Shown in pieces: positions 18,680 through 26,358 of a DNA stretch of 52,577 nt; positions within the stretch are counted from its first letter, which is position 1, and each line of letters begins with the position of its first letter. The notes under the pieces are model-generated. The model saw only the letters and a list, made by a program, of their open reading frames with translations. It had not been told where the DNA came from and ran no database searches. Made by a program: the position numbers and the translations under genes. Source of the DNA: an uncultured Terriglobales bacterium. GTDB lineage: Bacteria; Acidobacteriota; Terriglobia; Terriglobales; Acidobacteriaceae. The stretch spans positions 1 through 52,577 of the forward strand of contig CATPBJ010000107.1 in the NCBI GenBank assembly GCA_955652395.1. Reading direction: 5' to 3'.

Positions 18680-18841
18680 TTATCCCATTCCCAGTTCGTC
18701 GGGAGATTCGAGCGGAGTTCCACAGCGACGGCAGATCACGGCGGAGCAGTCGCCGCAAGTCAGCGGATCGGTGACTTCCTGGCTGCAGCGGGGACAGTAA
18801 AGTGGCTCCGGCTCGGGCTCGGGCTGCGGGGTTGGCGTCAT
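18680..18841 (-). CDS. Small zinc-ribbon protein
   Basis: A 53-residue protein starting at the ATG at 18841 (MTPTPQPEPEPEPLYCPRC). After a Pro/Glu-rich N-terminus it has CPRC, a CGDC pair and CRRC, six cysteines arranged like one or two zinc ribbons (YCPRCSQEVTDPLTCGDCSAVICRRCGTPLES). A longer start at 18907 is possible but adds an unrelated Cys/Ser stretch. The stop TAA is separated by only AAA from the ATG of the permease, so translation is probably coupled. Function unknown. Confidence 0.65.
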   Translation of the reverse strand: MTPTPQPEPEPEPLYCPRCSQEVTDPLTCGDCSAVICRRCGTPLESPDELGMG

Positions 18842-18918
18842 AAGGATGGCAAATGTAGCATATCCTTGGTACGAAGGAGAGCAATCTGCCCGACAAATCT
18901 CCCACACCGGATGAGAAG

Positions 18919-19635
18919 TTGCAGCTGGAATTTAATCGCTGGGCGCTGGCCGGCGAAGGCGAGAAGATGGAGAACCATCATCTCGACATCACCGAGAAAA
19001 CCCTGCGGCTGATGGATCTCCGCCCCGGCGAGCGCGTGCTTGATCTGGGTTGCGGGTCGGGCTGGGCTACCCGTTTGCTCTCTCGCCTGGTGGGAGATGG
19101 GCCTGAGGGATTTGGCCAGGTTGTAGGTCTCGACGTTTCCGACGAGATGGTTCGGCAGGCTCGCGTTTCTTCCAAAGACTTCGAGAATATTTTGTACGTG
19201 TGGGGATCGGCGCAGCAGATTCCGTGGGAGGAAAACTTTTTCGACAAGGTCTTGTCGGTGGAATCGTTTTACTACTATCCGGACCAGGATCGGGCGCTGG
19301 CTGAGCTCTTTCGGGTTATGGCGCCGCATGGGCGCTTATTCATACTGATCAATTTGTACCTCGACAATTCCTACTCGCTGCAATGGGTGGACAAGCTGAA
19401 AGTCCCGGTGCACGTTCACTCTGAGTCGGAGTATGTTGCGCTCTTGAAGAAACACGCGTTTGAGAAGGTCGAGGCGCGCCGCATTCCGGACGACACGCCC
19501 ACGCCGGATGACTACCAGACGAAGTCTTTCCACAGTCTCGATGATCTACGAGCGTTCAAGAAGATGGGAGCGCTCCTGCTGATGGCATCGAAGCCCGACC
19601 TGCGAACGCCGGCGCCAGGTTACACGATTTATTGA
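18919..19635 (+). CDS. SAM-dependent class I methyltransferase
   Basis: A 238-residue methyltransferase. The SAM-binding motif I is VLDLGCGSGWATRLLSRL, followed by VVGLDVSDEMVRQAR (acidic residue of beta2), GSAQQIPWEENFFDKVLSVESFYYY and AELFRVMAPHGRLFILI. The substrate is unknown. The start is uncertain. The TTG at 18919 is the first standard start in frame, but similarity continues upstream (DEKLQLEFNRWA), and a GAAGGAG at 18873-18879 is spaced for an in-frame CTG at 18886, which would add 11 residues (LPDKSPTPDEK). The true start may be that rare codon. Confidence 0.88.
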   Translation: MQLEFNRWALAGEGEKMENHHLDITEKTLRLMDLRPGERVLDLGCGSGWATRLLSRLVGDGPEGFGQVVGLDVSDEMVRQARVSSKDFENILYVWGSAQQIPWEENFFDKVLSVESFYYYPDQDRALAELFRVMAPHGRLFILINLYLDNSYSLQWVDKLKVPVHVHSESEYVALLKKHAFEKVEARRIPDDTPTPDDYQTKSFHSLDDLRAFKKMGALLLMASKPDLRTPAPGYTIY

Positions 19636-19646
19636 AGATCAATGCC

Positions 19647-19760
19647 CGGTGTGGCGCCGGCATCCTGCCGGCTGTCCCGAGGGCATCTTGCCCTCGGCGG
19701 TGCGGGCGGGACACCCTCACGACAGCCGCCGGGACGGCGGCGCTACACAAAGCCACACCG
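19647..19760. mobile_element. 114-bp MITE/REP-like element with terminal inverted repeats
   Basis: The ends are perfect 9-bp inverted repeats, CGGTGTGGC (19647-19655) and GCCACACCG (19752-19760). Inside are three hairpins: GCCGGC-ATCCT-GCCGGC (19656-19672), CCGAGGGC-ATCTT-GCCCTCGG (19677-19697) and GCCGCC-GGGAC-GGCGGC (19725-19741). It has no coding capacity and fills the gap between two convergent genes, stopping 2 bases before the P1 peptidase stop. No clear target-site duplication is seen. Confidence 0.65.
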
Positions 19761-19761
19761 A

Positions 19762-20919
19762 CTATTTTGTCAGGAGGTTGTATTTCTTCAGGACCTCGCG
19801 CAGGCGGTCGTGGGGGAGGCCGATGACTTCAAAGTCGTTAATGCCCTTCATCGTCTTTGCCGCGACCATGGCGTTGATTATCGCTTCCTCGGTAGCCTGT
19901 ACAGTCGCTAGAAAAATTGGGTTCAGGCGCTGGTTGGGGAGCATTGTGAGTTGGCGCACGCCCTTCGATCTGGCGGCGCCGGGGTTTGCGGTGGAGAAAG
20001 CGATGAAAATGTCTCCGGAGCCGTTGGAACCGAAGCTTCCATCCCTTCCCATGCCCAGGGACACTCGGCGGGCCACACGCTTCAGTTGGGTTGGAATCAA
20101 CGGCGCGTCGGTGGCGACCACTACGATAATGGATCCCACGTCGTCATTGCGCACGGTGTGCTCGCCGATCTCACGGCCTACCGGAACTCCAGCGATGCGC
20201 AGCTGGCTGCGAAGTCCGTAGTTGCACTGCACCAGCACTCCTACCGTATAGCCGCCGTACTTTGGATCGAGTACCCGGGAGGAAGTTCCGATTCCGCCCT
20301 TGAACTCATTGCAGATCATGCCGGTGCCGCCGCCCACACTGCCTTCTTCCACCGGGCCGCTTCTGGCGGTATCCAGGGCATGCAAGGCGTCTTCGGGTTT
20401 CACGTGAAATCCGTTCATGTCATTGAGGTCGTCATCTGCAGTCTCTGCCACTACCGGCAACGACCACGAATAACCTTCGTCGTCCGGAGGTCCCCGTTTT
20501 ATTCGCCATGAGATTACCGCGTCTCGTACCACCCCCACGCTGTGGGTGTTTGTGATCATTACTGGACCCTCCAGGAAGCCGGAATCTTCGAGCCATGTGG
20601 TTCCGGTCATCTCGCCGTTGCCGTTGAGGGTGAACCAGCCGGCGAACACCGCATCCAGAGAATTCTTGCCGCGGGGAAGAATGGCGGTCACTCCGGTGCG
20701 CACCGGGCCAACCCCCACTTTTAGAGGGCCGCTACCCGAGATGAGCGTGGTGTGCCCCACTTCCACGCCCTTCACATCGGTAATGGCGTTGAACAGGCCT
20801 GGGATACCGTCGAAAGGGACACCCAGGTCCCGGGCGCGAGGTTCGGTCTGGGCCGCGGTGGTCGCAAGAAGCAATGAAAAAAAAAGGGCAGGGAGCAATG
20901 CTCTGCCTGCTTTCAGCAT
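19762..20919 (-). CDS. P1 family peptidase (DmpA-type aminopeptidase/esterase), secreted
   Basis: A 385-residue Ntn-fold hydrolase related to DmpA (L-aminopeptidase/D-amidase). Visible family parts are RDLGVPFDGIPGLFNAITDVKGVEVGHTT, the GSVGGGTGMICNEFKGGIGTSSR segment, and NGSGDIFIAFSTAN, where the Gly-Ser bond is the expected self-cleavage site and Ser the nucleophile. The start at 20919 (MLKAGRALLPALFFSLLLATTAAQ) is supported by GGAGG 6 bases upstream and a clean signal peptide. A start at 20988 would add 23 residues in front of it. It probably releases N-terminal amino acids from peptides in the periplasm. Confidence 0.93.
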   Translation of the reverse strand: MLKAGRALLPALFFSLLLATTAAQTEPRARDLGVPFDGIPGLFNAITDVKGVEVGHTTLISGSGPLKVGVGPVRTGVTAILPRGKNSLDAVFAGWFTLNGNGEMTGTTWLEDSGFLEGPVMITNTHSVGVVRDAVISWRIKRGPPDDEGYSWSLPVVAETADDDLNDMNGFHVKPEDALHALDTARSGPVEEGSVGGGTGMICNEFKGGIGTSSRVLDPKYGGYTVGVLVQCNYGLRSQLRIAGVPVGREIGEHTVRNDDVGSIIVVVATDAPLIPTQLKRVARRVSLGMGRDGSFGSNGSGDIFIAFSTANPGAARSKGVRQLTMLPNQRLNPIFLATVQATEEAIINAMVAAKTMKGINDFEVIGLPHDRLREVLKKYNLLTK

Positions 20920-21000
20920 CCAAGGCCTCCATGGTAAGTTTGGCAGTATACGGCATCCCGGGTTTGATCTCGGGTAGAATTCCGTCAAGCGGAGGATGGA

Positions 21001-21282
21001 ATGGAAAACTGGAAGGTGGCGCTGGTGAGCGGTGCGGCAGGCGTGGGCACGGCAATGTTCCTGAAGAAAAAGTGGACCGCCGGCATCATTCTGGCGGGCG
21101 TCGGACTAGCCACGCTGGCATCGGAGTATCCGGAAAAATTCGCCGAAGTGCGCAACCGGCTGCCCGATTTTATCGAGCGCGGCAATAATTTTCTCGAGGT
21201 CGCGACCCGGGTGGGAGACCGCCTGGCGGAAGCTGCAGAAAACCGCTCCAAAACATGGTACGAGTCGCTGCTCACGAGTTGA
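21001..21282 (+). CDS. Small uncharacterised protein, possibly membrane-associated
   Basis: A 93-residue protein, MENWKVALVSGAAGVGTAMFLKKK. Two hydrophobic stretches (residues 7-21 and 25-41) with a Lys cluster between them suggest a helical hairpin in the membrane; the C-terminal half is charged and helical. GGAGG lies 5 bases before the ATG and supports the start. No family recognised. It is divergent from the P1 peptidase and convergent with the Fe-S factor gene. Confidence 0.65.
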   Translation: MENWKVALVSGAAGVGTAMFLKKKWTAGIILAGVGLATLASEYPEKFAEVRNRLPDFIERGNNFLEVATRVGDRLAEAAENRSKTWYESLLTS

Positions 21283-21298
21283 AGGGTTTCGATCGGTC

Positions 21299-21619
21299 TT
21301 ATTCGATACCCAGGGTTTTGCGGGCGTCGGGGCTAAGCCGCTCCGGAGTCCACGGGGGAGTCCAGACCACATTCACGGTGGCATGGCGCACGCCGGGCAT
21401 GTGTTCCACTCGGGCCTTGACCTGTTCTCCGATCATCACGTGCGAGGGACAGCCCTGAGCGGTCAATGTCATTTCCACGGTGACGTCCTGTTTCTCCTCG
21501 GGCGCGGGATCAAAACGGACGCCGTAAATCAATCCCAGATCGACGATGTTGACCGGAATTTCCGGGTCGTAACATTGCTTCAAGGCGCTTAAGACTTCGT
21601 CCTCGGTGAGAGCAGCCAT
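21299..21619 (-). CDS. MIP18/SufT-type iron-sulfur assembly factor (DUF59)
   Basis: A 106-residue protein with the two family signatures, CYDPEIPVNIVDLGLIYGV and TLTAQGCPSH; the reactive cysteine is Cys57. DUF59/MIP18 proteins help insert Fe-S clusters into target proteins in the cytoplasm. In many bacteria such genes sit in suf operons, but none is visible here. The C-terminal VVWTPPWTPERLSPDARKTLG is typical of the family. Confidence 0.9.
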   Translation of the reverse strand: MAALTEDEVLSALKQCYDPEIPVNIVDLGLIYGVRFDPAPEEKQDVTVEMTLTAQGCPSHVMIGEQVKARVEHMPGVRHATVNVVWTPPWTPERLSPDARKTLGIE

Positions 21620-21714
21620 GGGTTCTCCTCAGAGCGGGCACTCCCTTGGGCGCGTGGAGTGTTCGTATTCATAGTTTACACGGGCAAGTGCTGTCGGTGT
21701 TCAGGTAGAACCAC

Positions 21715-22425
21715 ATGACCTCGGAAGCGAAGCTGAAAATCCAATTGGTGCTGGCGATCGCCATCGCCGTGGCGGCGCTTCGTGCCGGGTATGTCGTGTA
21801 TGAGCGCCATAGGGAGGGAACTGAACAAGCCGCAAAGCAGGCGCCGCCGCTCAATCCAGACTATTACGTCATTCCTAAGAAACTCTATCCCTATGATTTG
21901 AAGTCGGCGAAGCAACTGACGCAGCAGCCCGTGTGGGTTAAGGAAGGCTACCGCTTCACGTATTACCCTTACGATCGCGCGCGCCACCACACTGACTTTG
22001 CCCACGAAGGGGGCCTGCTGCTGCCCATCCAAAAGCTGGAGATCAAAGATGTGGTCACCGATACTGCACCTCACGCCACCCGTGTGCAGCAAGTGATGGC
22101 AGTATTCGAGCAAGTGGGCAAGGCTTACGCTGTCCCCATCGGATCGCAAACGGGCGACCGTTACCAGATCTACTCCGACGAAATGTTCTTCATCCAGGAC
22201 CCGCGCGAGTTGTACAAACACTGGCCGCCGGATGTTTGGGAATCCATTGAGAAACACCAGATCAAGCCTGGGATGAATGAATTTCAGGCGTATTTTGCCA
22301 TTGGAATGGGGGTTCCTGACCGTTCCAGCGATCCCGCGGTGAAGACGGTGCGTTATCCCAACGGTGGCAAGCCGGTGACCATTACATTTCGCGATGGCAA
22401 GGCAGCGGAGATCAGCGGCGGGTAG
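21715..22425 (+). CDS. Uncharacterised single-pass membrane-anchored protein
   Basis: A 236-residue protein. The N-terminus MTSEAKLKIQLVLAIAIAVAALRAGYVVYERHRE is one membrane anchor, and the rest is hydrophilic and probably periplasmic. No known domain was recognised; the C-terminus TVRYPNGGKPVTITFRDGKA is beta-rich, a little like SmpA/BamE-type tails (NEFQAYFAIGMGVPD before it), but this is weak. Confidence 0.7.
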   Translation: MTSEAKLKIQLVLAIAIAVAALRAGYVVYERHREGTEQAAKQAPPLNPDYYVIPKKLYPYDLKSAKQLTQQPVWVKEGYRFTYYPYDRARHHTDFAHEGGLLLPIQKLEIKDVVTDTAPHATRVQQVMAVFEQVGKAYAVPIGSQTGDRYQIYSDEMFFIQDPRELYKHWPPDVWESIEKHQIKPGMNEFQAYFAIGMGVPDRSSDPAVKTVRYPNGGKPVTITFRDGKAAEISGG

Positions 22426-22436
22426 GTGCGAAAAAT

Positions 22437-22528
22437 TTCAGATTTAGGATTTTAGATTGCAGATTTCTTCGCTCTTCAGCAGCCAATTCTAAAATCTGCA
22501 GTCTTCAATCTAGAATCGTCAATCTGAA
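22437..22528. repeat. AT-rich nested inverted repeat
   Basis: The outer arms TTCAGATT (22437-22444) and AATCTGAA (22521-22528) enclose inner arms TGCAGATTT (22458-22466) and AAATCTGCA (22492-22500). The region is made of AGATT/AATCT words and is far richer in AT than its surroundings. It sits between two convergent genes and may serve as a bidirectional terminator or be a dispersed repeat copy. Confidence 0.6.
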
Positions 22529-22530
22529 CC

Positions 22531-22971
22531 TCACTTCACCACCGGCGATTTCTCAGTCGCGGGAGCCTGGTCATCCGCGTGGATCTGACCGTCTTCGTCG
22601 GCGTAGAACGACCGGTGTTCGGCATCCAGTTGCTTGGGGGTGAGTGTGAGCTCGAACCCGTCTTTGTGTGAACGGAAACCTACGGAATAATCGCCTCGAT
22701 CCGGTTTCACCATGCGTTTGGTAAACGATCCGGTATGTACGAGGTCTGCCAGTGAGGCGGCAAACTTGTTGTTCTTCTTCTGATAGATCCTTTGGGCCCG
22801 CAGCACGGTGCGCATGTAACCCAGGGCCGCGGCCTCCGAGTCCGATTTTGCGGGATCGCCCTTGAATTTGGGCTGGTAGGGTGCCTGGGCGGCCGCGGCC
22901 AGGCAGATCACGAGCACGATCGCTCCCGCGCGCCGAATATGTCGTCTCACCCGTCTGCCTCGTTGTTTCAT
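22531..22971 (-). CDS. Exported protein, pseudopilin-like C-terminal domain (weak)
   Basis: A 146-residue protein with an N-terminal Arg-rich leader and hydrophobic segment (RRHIRRAGAIVLVICLAAAAQA), so probably secreted. The mature part contains AALGYMRTVLRAQRIYQKKNNKFAASLADLV followed by beta strands, an order seen in the soluble part of type IV pilin-like proteins (helix, then sheet). That likeness is inferred by eye and is not firm. It is convergent with the membrane-anchored protein at 21715. Confidence 0.65.
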   Translation of the reverse strand: MKQRGRRVRRHIRRAGAIVLVICLAAAAQAPYQPKFKGDPAKSDSEAAALGYMRTVLRAQRIYQKKNNKFAASLADLVHTGSFTKRMVKPDRGDYSVGFRSHKDGFELTLTPKQLDAEHRSFYADEDGQIHADDQAPATEKSPVVK

Positions 22972-23117
22972 CAGTGGTACCCGTCTCGTTTTAGATGTTT
23001 ACCACGTTACCGGCGTAATCGTGATCAGATAGTCGAATGTTCTCATCGCTGGCAAATGTAGTTATGCTTGACCCAGCTTCTGAATAAAGCAGGCAACCCT
23101 ATCAAACAGGTAATCCT

Positions 23118-23792
23118 ATGAAGGCTGCAACCGCCATGAAGGCTTCACCAGCAAAAAAACCGGCTATCCGTCTTGCCGTGGTGGAGAGCGATCCACTGCG
23201 TTTTGTTGGATTTCGCGCCCTGTTTGACTCAGAAACGGACTTCGAACTAATCGCGGCTTCTCTGCCTGACATCGGAAACCTGCCCAACATCGATCTGGTA
23301 TTGCTGGGGAACCGCAACGGGCAGAACCTGTTCGACCTGATGGCCAGCCTGAAAGCCAGCCGTCCTGACCTGCGCATCATTGTGACAGGTTCAGGCATGG
23401 ACGAGGAAACCATTTTGAAAGCCATTGCTTCGGGGGCCAAGGGTTATGTCGACGAGGCCGCATCGCCGGCAGAGTTTGTGCAGGCCATCCGGATCGTGAA
23501 CCAGGGATCGGTCTGGGCGCCCCGGCGCGTGCTCTCCCTGTTCATCGAGCGGGTAAGCTCGGCTCCGGGCCGCGTCTTTCCCGCGGGCCGGGTGACCTTT
23601 ACCGACCGGGAGAAGGAAGTGCTGGAGATGCTGGTCGCGGGCCGCTCCAACAAAGAAATCGGCTCTGCTCTCGGAATCGAGGAACGCACCGTCAAGGCCC
23701 ACGTAGCCAAGTTGATGCGCAAGGTAGGAGTGCAGAACCGGATTGCACTTTCCGTGCACGCCATCACGCACTCGCTGGTTACGGCGAAATAG
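23118..23792 (+). CDS. LuxR/NarL-type regulator with degenerate receiver
   Basis: A 224-residue response-regulator-like protein. The receiver-like domain (residues 16-135) starts IRLAVVESDPLRFVGFRALF and ends with AKGYVDEAASPAEFVQAIRIV. The LuxR helix-turn-helix (about 158-215) is TDREKEVLEMLVAGRSNKEIG through AHVAKLMRKVGVQNR. The phosphoacceptor Asp expected at the end of strand beta3 (DLVLLD in relatives) is replaced by Gly64 in DLVLLGNRNG, so the domain is probably not phosphorylated. It may be an atypical regulator controlled by ligand or dimerisation. No histidine kinase is adjacent. Confidence 0.9.
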   Translation: MKAATAMKASPAKKPAIRLAVVESDPLRFVGFRALFDSETDFELIAASLPDIGNLPNIDLVLLGNRNGQNLFDLMASLKASRPDLRIIVTGSGMDEETILKAIASGAKGYVDEAASPAEFVQAIRIVNQGSVWAPRRVLSLFIERVSSAPGRVFPAGRVTFTDREKEVLEMLVAGRSNKEIGSALGIEERTVKAHVAKLMRKVGVQNRIALSVHAITHSLVTAK

Positions 23793-24073
23793 ACGGCCTC
23801 CTTCCTGAATGTCGGCGAGGTTACTTTAGGACAATGCCCTGGGTAATCTTGCCGGTTTCCCGGGCGCCACGCATACTTGCTTCACCTACCACAGAACCTG
23901 GGAGACGGGGTTGGAAGCGGAGATTTAGGGTCACCGCGACTAGCCCCGATTTTTGTTCCCCCCCACTTCTTCCGCAGTCATGTCCCGGAGCCTTTTCTTC
24001 TTCACGAAATCCGTTAGAATCCATGTATCGAGTTGCAAGTAAACTCCATCAGGTTCAGGAAAGTCAGGAAGAA

Positions 24074-24769
24074 ATGAAAAAACTGTTGCTGTTGTGTGTG
24101 GCGGCGTGTCTCACTGTTTCCGCGTTCGCCAAGGATGAAGATGCGGACCAGAACAAGGCGGAAGACCGAGTTAAGGCCGCCAGCACTGTGCTGGACGAGA
24201 TCGAATCCGCACCCGACCAGGGCATTCCGGAAGAAGTGCTGGGGTCGGCCGAATGCGTGGCCGTTGTGCCCACCATGCTCAAAGGTGGATTCATCGTCGG
24301 AGCCCGCTTCGGACGCGGCGTTGCCAGCTGCCGCACGCCGAAAGGCTGGAGCGCTCCCGCATTCTTTACCATCAAGGGCGGCAGCTTGGGTCTGCAGATC
24401 GGCGCCCAGGCGGTGGATCTGGTCATGCTCATCATGAACGACGATGGCATGAAAAACTTGCTGAACAGCCAGTTCAAACTGGGAGCCGATGCCAGCGTTG
24501 CCGCCGGGCCAGTGGGCCGTCATGCCGCCGCCGACACCGACTGGAAACTCAAGGCGCAGGTGCTCAGTTACTCCCGTGCGCGTGGACTCTTCGCGGGACT
24601 GGAATTGAGCGGCGCCGCGATTGGCCAGGACAAGGAAGCCACCCGCGAGTTTTACGGCCGCATGGTGGCCTTCAAGACCTCGCTCAAAGGCACTATCGAT
24701 CCTCCGCCAAATGCCTATCCGTTTCTCAATACGCTGGCCAAGTGGGCCAAGACGGCAGCCAACAAGTAG
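24074..24769 (+). CDS. SYLF-domain (Ysc84-type) lipid-binding protein, exported
   Basis: A 231-residue protein starting MKKLLLLCVAACLTVSAFAKDED, a signal peptide. The mature part is a SYLF domain: VLDEIESAPDQGIPEEVLGSAECVAVVP, GGFIVGARFGRGVASCRT, WSAPAFFTIKGGSLGLQIGAQAVDLVMLIMN and ARGLFAGLELSGAAIGQD. SYLF domains bind phospholipids. The ATG at 24074 was chosen because AGGAAG precedes it and the signal peptide begins there; a start at 23834 would add 80 atypical residues. The 23793-24073 stretch before it holds no gene I can support. Confidence 0.92.
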   Translation: MKKLLLLCVAACLTVSAFAKDEDADQNKAEDRVKAASTVLDEIESAPDQGIPEEVLGSAECVAVVPTMLKGGFIVGARFGRGVASCRTPKGWSAPAFFTIKGGSLGLQIGAQAVDLVMLIMNDDGMKNLLNSQFKLGADASVAAGPVGRHAAADTDWKLKAQVLSYSRARGLFAGLELSGAAIGQDKEATREFYGRMVAFKTSLKGTIDPPPNAYPFLNTLAKWAKTAANK

Positions 24770-24785
24770 TTGAGACAGAGCAAGT

Positions 24786-24810
24786 GGGCACGGCTTGGAT
24801 GCCGTGCTCC
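24786..24810 (+). terminator. Hairpin after the SYLF gene
   Basis: Stem GCACGGC (24788-24794) and GCCGTGC (24801-24807) with loop TTGGAT, followed by a moderately T-rich stretch. It lies about 20 bases past the SYLF stop. The same GGCACGGC/GCCGTGCC core forms the TolC terminator at 31142-31170. Confidence 0.45.
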
Positions 24811-24832
24811 TCGTTCATCTTTACGTTCCTTC

Positions 24833-25131
24833 ATGGCATCCCAGGAACCAACGGCCGGTGAGCTTTCGGAGCGCGTAACCGCACGAATACGCGAACTTTT
24901 TGCTCCGTCGGATCGCGACGCCGTTGTTGCACTTCTGCAGCAGTATCGTATGGACCGGCGCAGCAAAGGAACCGAGCGGATTCATTTGGACTCCTCCGAA
25001 TTTGCAACGCGAGCGTTGAGTGAGTCAGGAAACTGGTCAAGCTGGCAAACACCGACTATCGCGATCTGATCATGGCGGCGGAGTATGACTCCATAGATGG
25101 TAAATACCTCAAGAAGAAGCCGCAAACATGA
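24833..25131 (+). pseudogene. Small unknown gene with probable frameshift
   Basis: From the ATG at 24833 the frame reads MASQEPTAGELSERVTARIR and on to ERIHLDSSEFATRALSESG, then runs out as NWSSWQTPTIAI. In the next frame, from about 25030, a protein-like continuation appears: KLVKLANTDYRDLIMAAEYD and then GKYLKKKPQT with a stop at 25131. The two halves look like one gene of about 98 residues with a 1-base deletion (or 2-base insertion) near 25024-25036. No function is known. The judgement rests on sequence character, not on an alignment. Confidence 0.45.
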
Positions 25132-25213
25132 AGTCCAGATCCATCGGCAACTAGCCTACGGTGTCCCGTTTGACATCCAAGTTTTCGCTTGCTACCGTCA
25201 CCAGTTTCCCTTA

Positions 25214-26113
25214 ATGCGTCAGCGACTCGAGTACGCGCTTGCGTGGCCGTTTATCAAGACGCTGAGCCTGTTGCCTCGCCCCCTGTCGCGGGCGGCCGCG
25301 ATTTCTCTCGCCTGGATGATTTACCTGCTGCATGCGCGCCTGCGGCGGGTCGGCATGCGCAATCTGGCGATGGCGCTACCGGAAGAGAGCCGCAGCGAGC
25401 ACGGCCGCATCTTGCGTGGAGAATTTACCTCGCTCGGCCGTCAGCTGGCTGAGGTCTGTCAGTTTCCCCGATACACCAAGGAAAACGTAAGCCGGGTGGT
25501 GGTCTACGATGGCTTCGAAAACTACGAACGGGCCGTTGCCCGGGGCAAGGGAGTACTGTTTCTCACCGCTCACTTTGGCGGTTGGGAGCTTTCCGCATTC
25601 GTTCATTCGCTGCATGGCCACTGCATGCACGTAGTCGTGAGGAATCTGGACAACGTCTATCTCGACCGCCTGATCCAGCGCTATCGCTCGATGCACGGCA
25701 ACGCCACTGTCAGCAAAGATAATTTCGTCCGTGGTCTTTTAGCAGCGATGAAGGCCGGCGAGGTGGTTGGAATTCTTATGGATACCAACATGACCCCGCC
25801 GCAAGGAGTGTTCGTGAATTTCTTCGGCATTCCTGCGTGCACGGCCAGCGGACTGGCCAGGATCGCTCTGCGCGCAGATGCCGCCGTTGTCCCAACTTTC
25901 ACCATCTGGGATCCCACGCTGCGAAAATACCGCTTGCGATTTGATCCCGCGGTCAACCTGGTGCGCACCGACAACGACGAAGAAGACATCGTCACCAATA
26001 CTCAGGTGTTTACAAGAATCACTGAAGACTATGTGCGCCGCTATCCCGACCAATGGTTGTGGGTACATCGGCGCTGGAAAACGCGGCCGCCGGGAGAGGC
26101 GGGGTTGTACTGA
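25214..26113 (+). CDS. LpxL/HtrB-like lipid A (lysophospholipid) acyltransferase
   Basis: A 299-residue protein of the lauroyl/myristoyl acyltransferase family. The catalytic HX4E motif is HFGGWE in LFLTAHFGGWELSAF, preceded by the N-terminal hydrophobic stretch PLSRAAAISLAWMIYLLHAR. Later motifs are GEVVGILMDTNMTPPQGVFVNFFGIPA and DQWLWVHRRWKTRP. These enzymes add secondary acyl chains to lipid A at the inner membrane, which fits lpxD nearby. The ATG at 25214 (MRQRLEYALAWPF) begins the family-like sequence; a start at 25097 would overlap the broken small gene and adds atypical residues. Confidence 0.88.
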   Translation: MRQRLEYALAWPFIKTLSLLPRPLSRAAAISLAWMIYLLHARLRRVGMRNLAMALPEESRSEHGRILRGEFTSLGRQLAEVCQFPRYTKENVSRVVVYDGFENYERAVARGKGVLFLTAHFGGWELSAFVHSLHGHCMHVVVRNLDNVYLDRLIQRYRSMHGNATVSKDNFVRGLLAAMKAGEVVGILMDTNMTPPQGVFVNFFGIPACTASGLARIALRADAAVVPTFTIWDPTLRKYRLRFDPAVNLVRTDNDEEDIVTNTQVFTRITEDYVRRYPDQWLWVHRRWKTRPPGEAGLY

Positions 26114-26197
26114 AAAGCAGCTTCTGGCTTCTTGCTGTTGTTGGCGGGTGTGCTAAGGGCCAAGTGCTTGTGGCTAGGAGGCAGAAGCTAGATGCGT

Positions 26198-26341
26198 TCA
26201 AAACCAATCGCTGCGGTAGGCGATCCACCAGCTGGCATACGCAATGGGGATGGTTGCGCCCAGCGCCCACCAGAGGGGTAGGATGAAATCTGCGGCCAGC
26301 CCAAGCACGGTGAAGCTGATCCAGAAGATTTTCTTCTCCAT
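26198..26341 (-). CDS. 47-residue small membrane protein
   Basis: Read on the minus strand from the ATG at 26341: MEKKIFWISFTVLGLAADFI and then LPLWWALGATIPIAYASWWI, ending AYRSDWF and a TGA at 26198. It has two hydrophobic segments joined by a short turn, rich in Trp. The clean small-membrane-protein composition and the repeat of its start region at 28076-28105 support it being real. Function unknown. Confidence 0.55.
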   Translation of the reverse strand: MEKKIFWISFTVLGLAADFILPLWWALGATIPIAYASWWIAYRSDWF

Positions 26342-26358
26342 CTCGCCATTCTAGACCC
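26329..26358. repeat. 30-bp direct repeat, copy A
   Basis: A 30-base sequence covering the start codon region of the 47-residue membrane protein (TTTTCTTCTCCATCT core on the plus strand). It matches 28076-28105 at 27 of 30 positions in the same orientation. The two copies flank the pyrophosphatase and DUF3147-like genes. The 26359-26641 stretch beside it holds no gene I can support. Confidence 0.7.

Noticed and set aside
23821-24024. Minus-strand 67-residue frame ending ARETGKITQGIVLK
   Set aside because: No recognised family, no ribosome binding site and no supporting neighbour; kept only as an unexplained stretch upstream of the SYLF gene.
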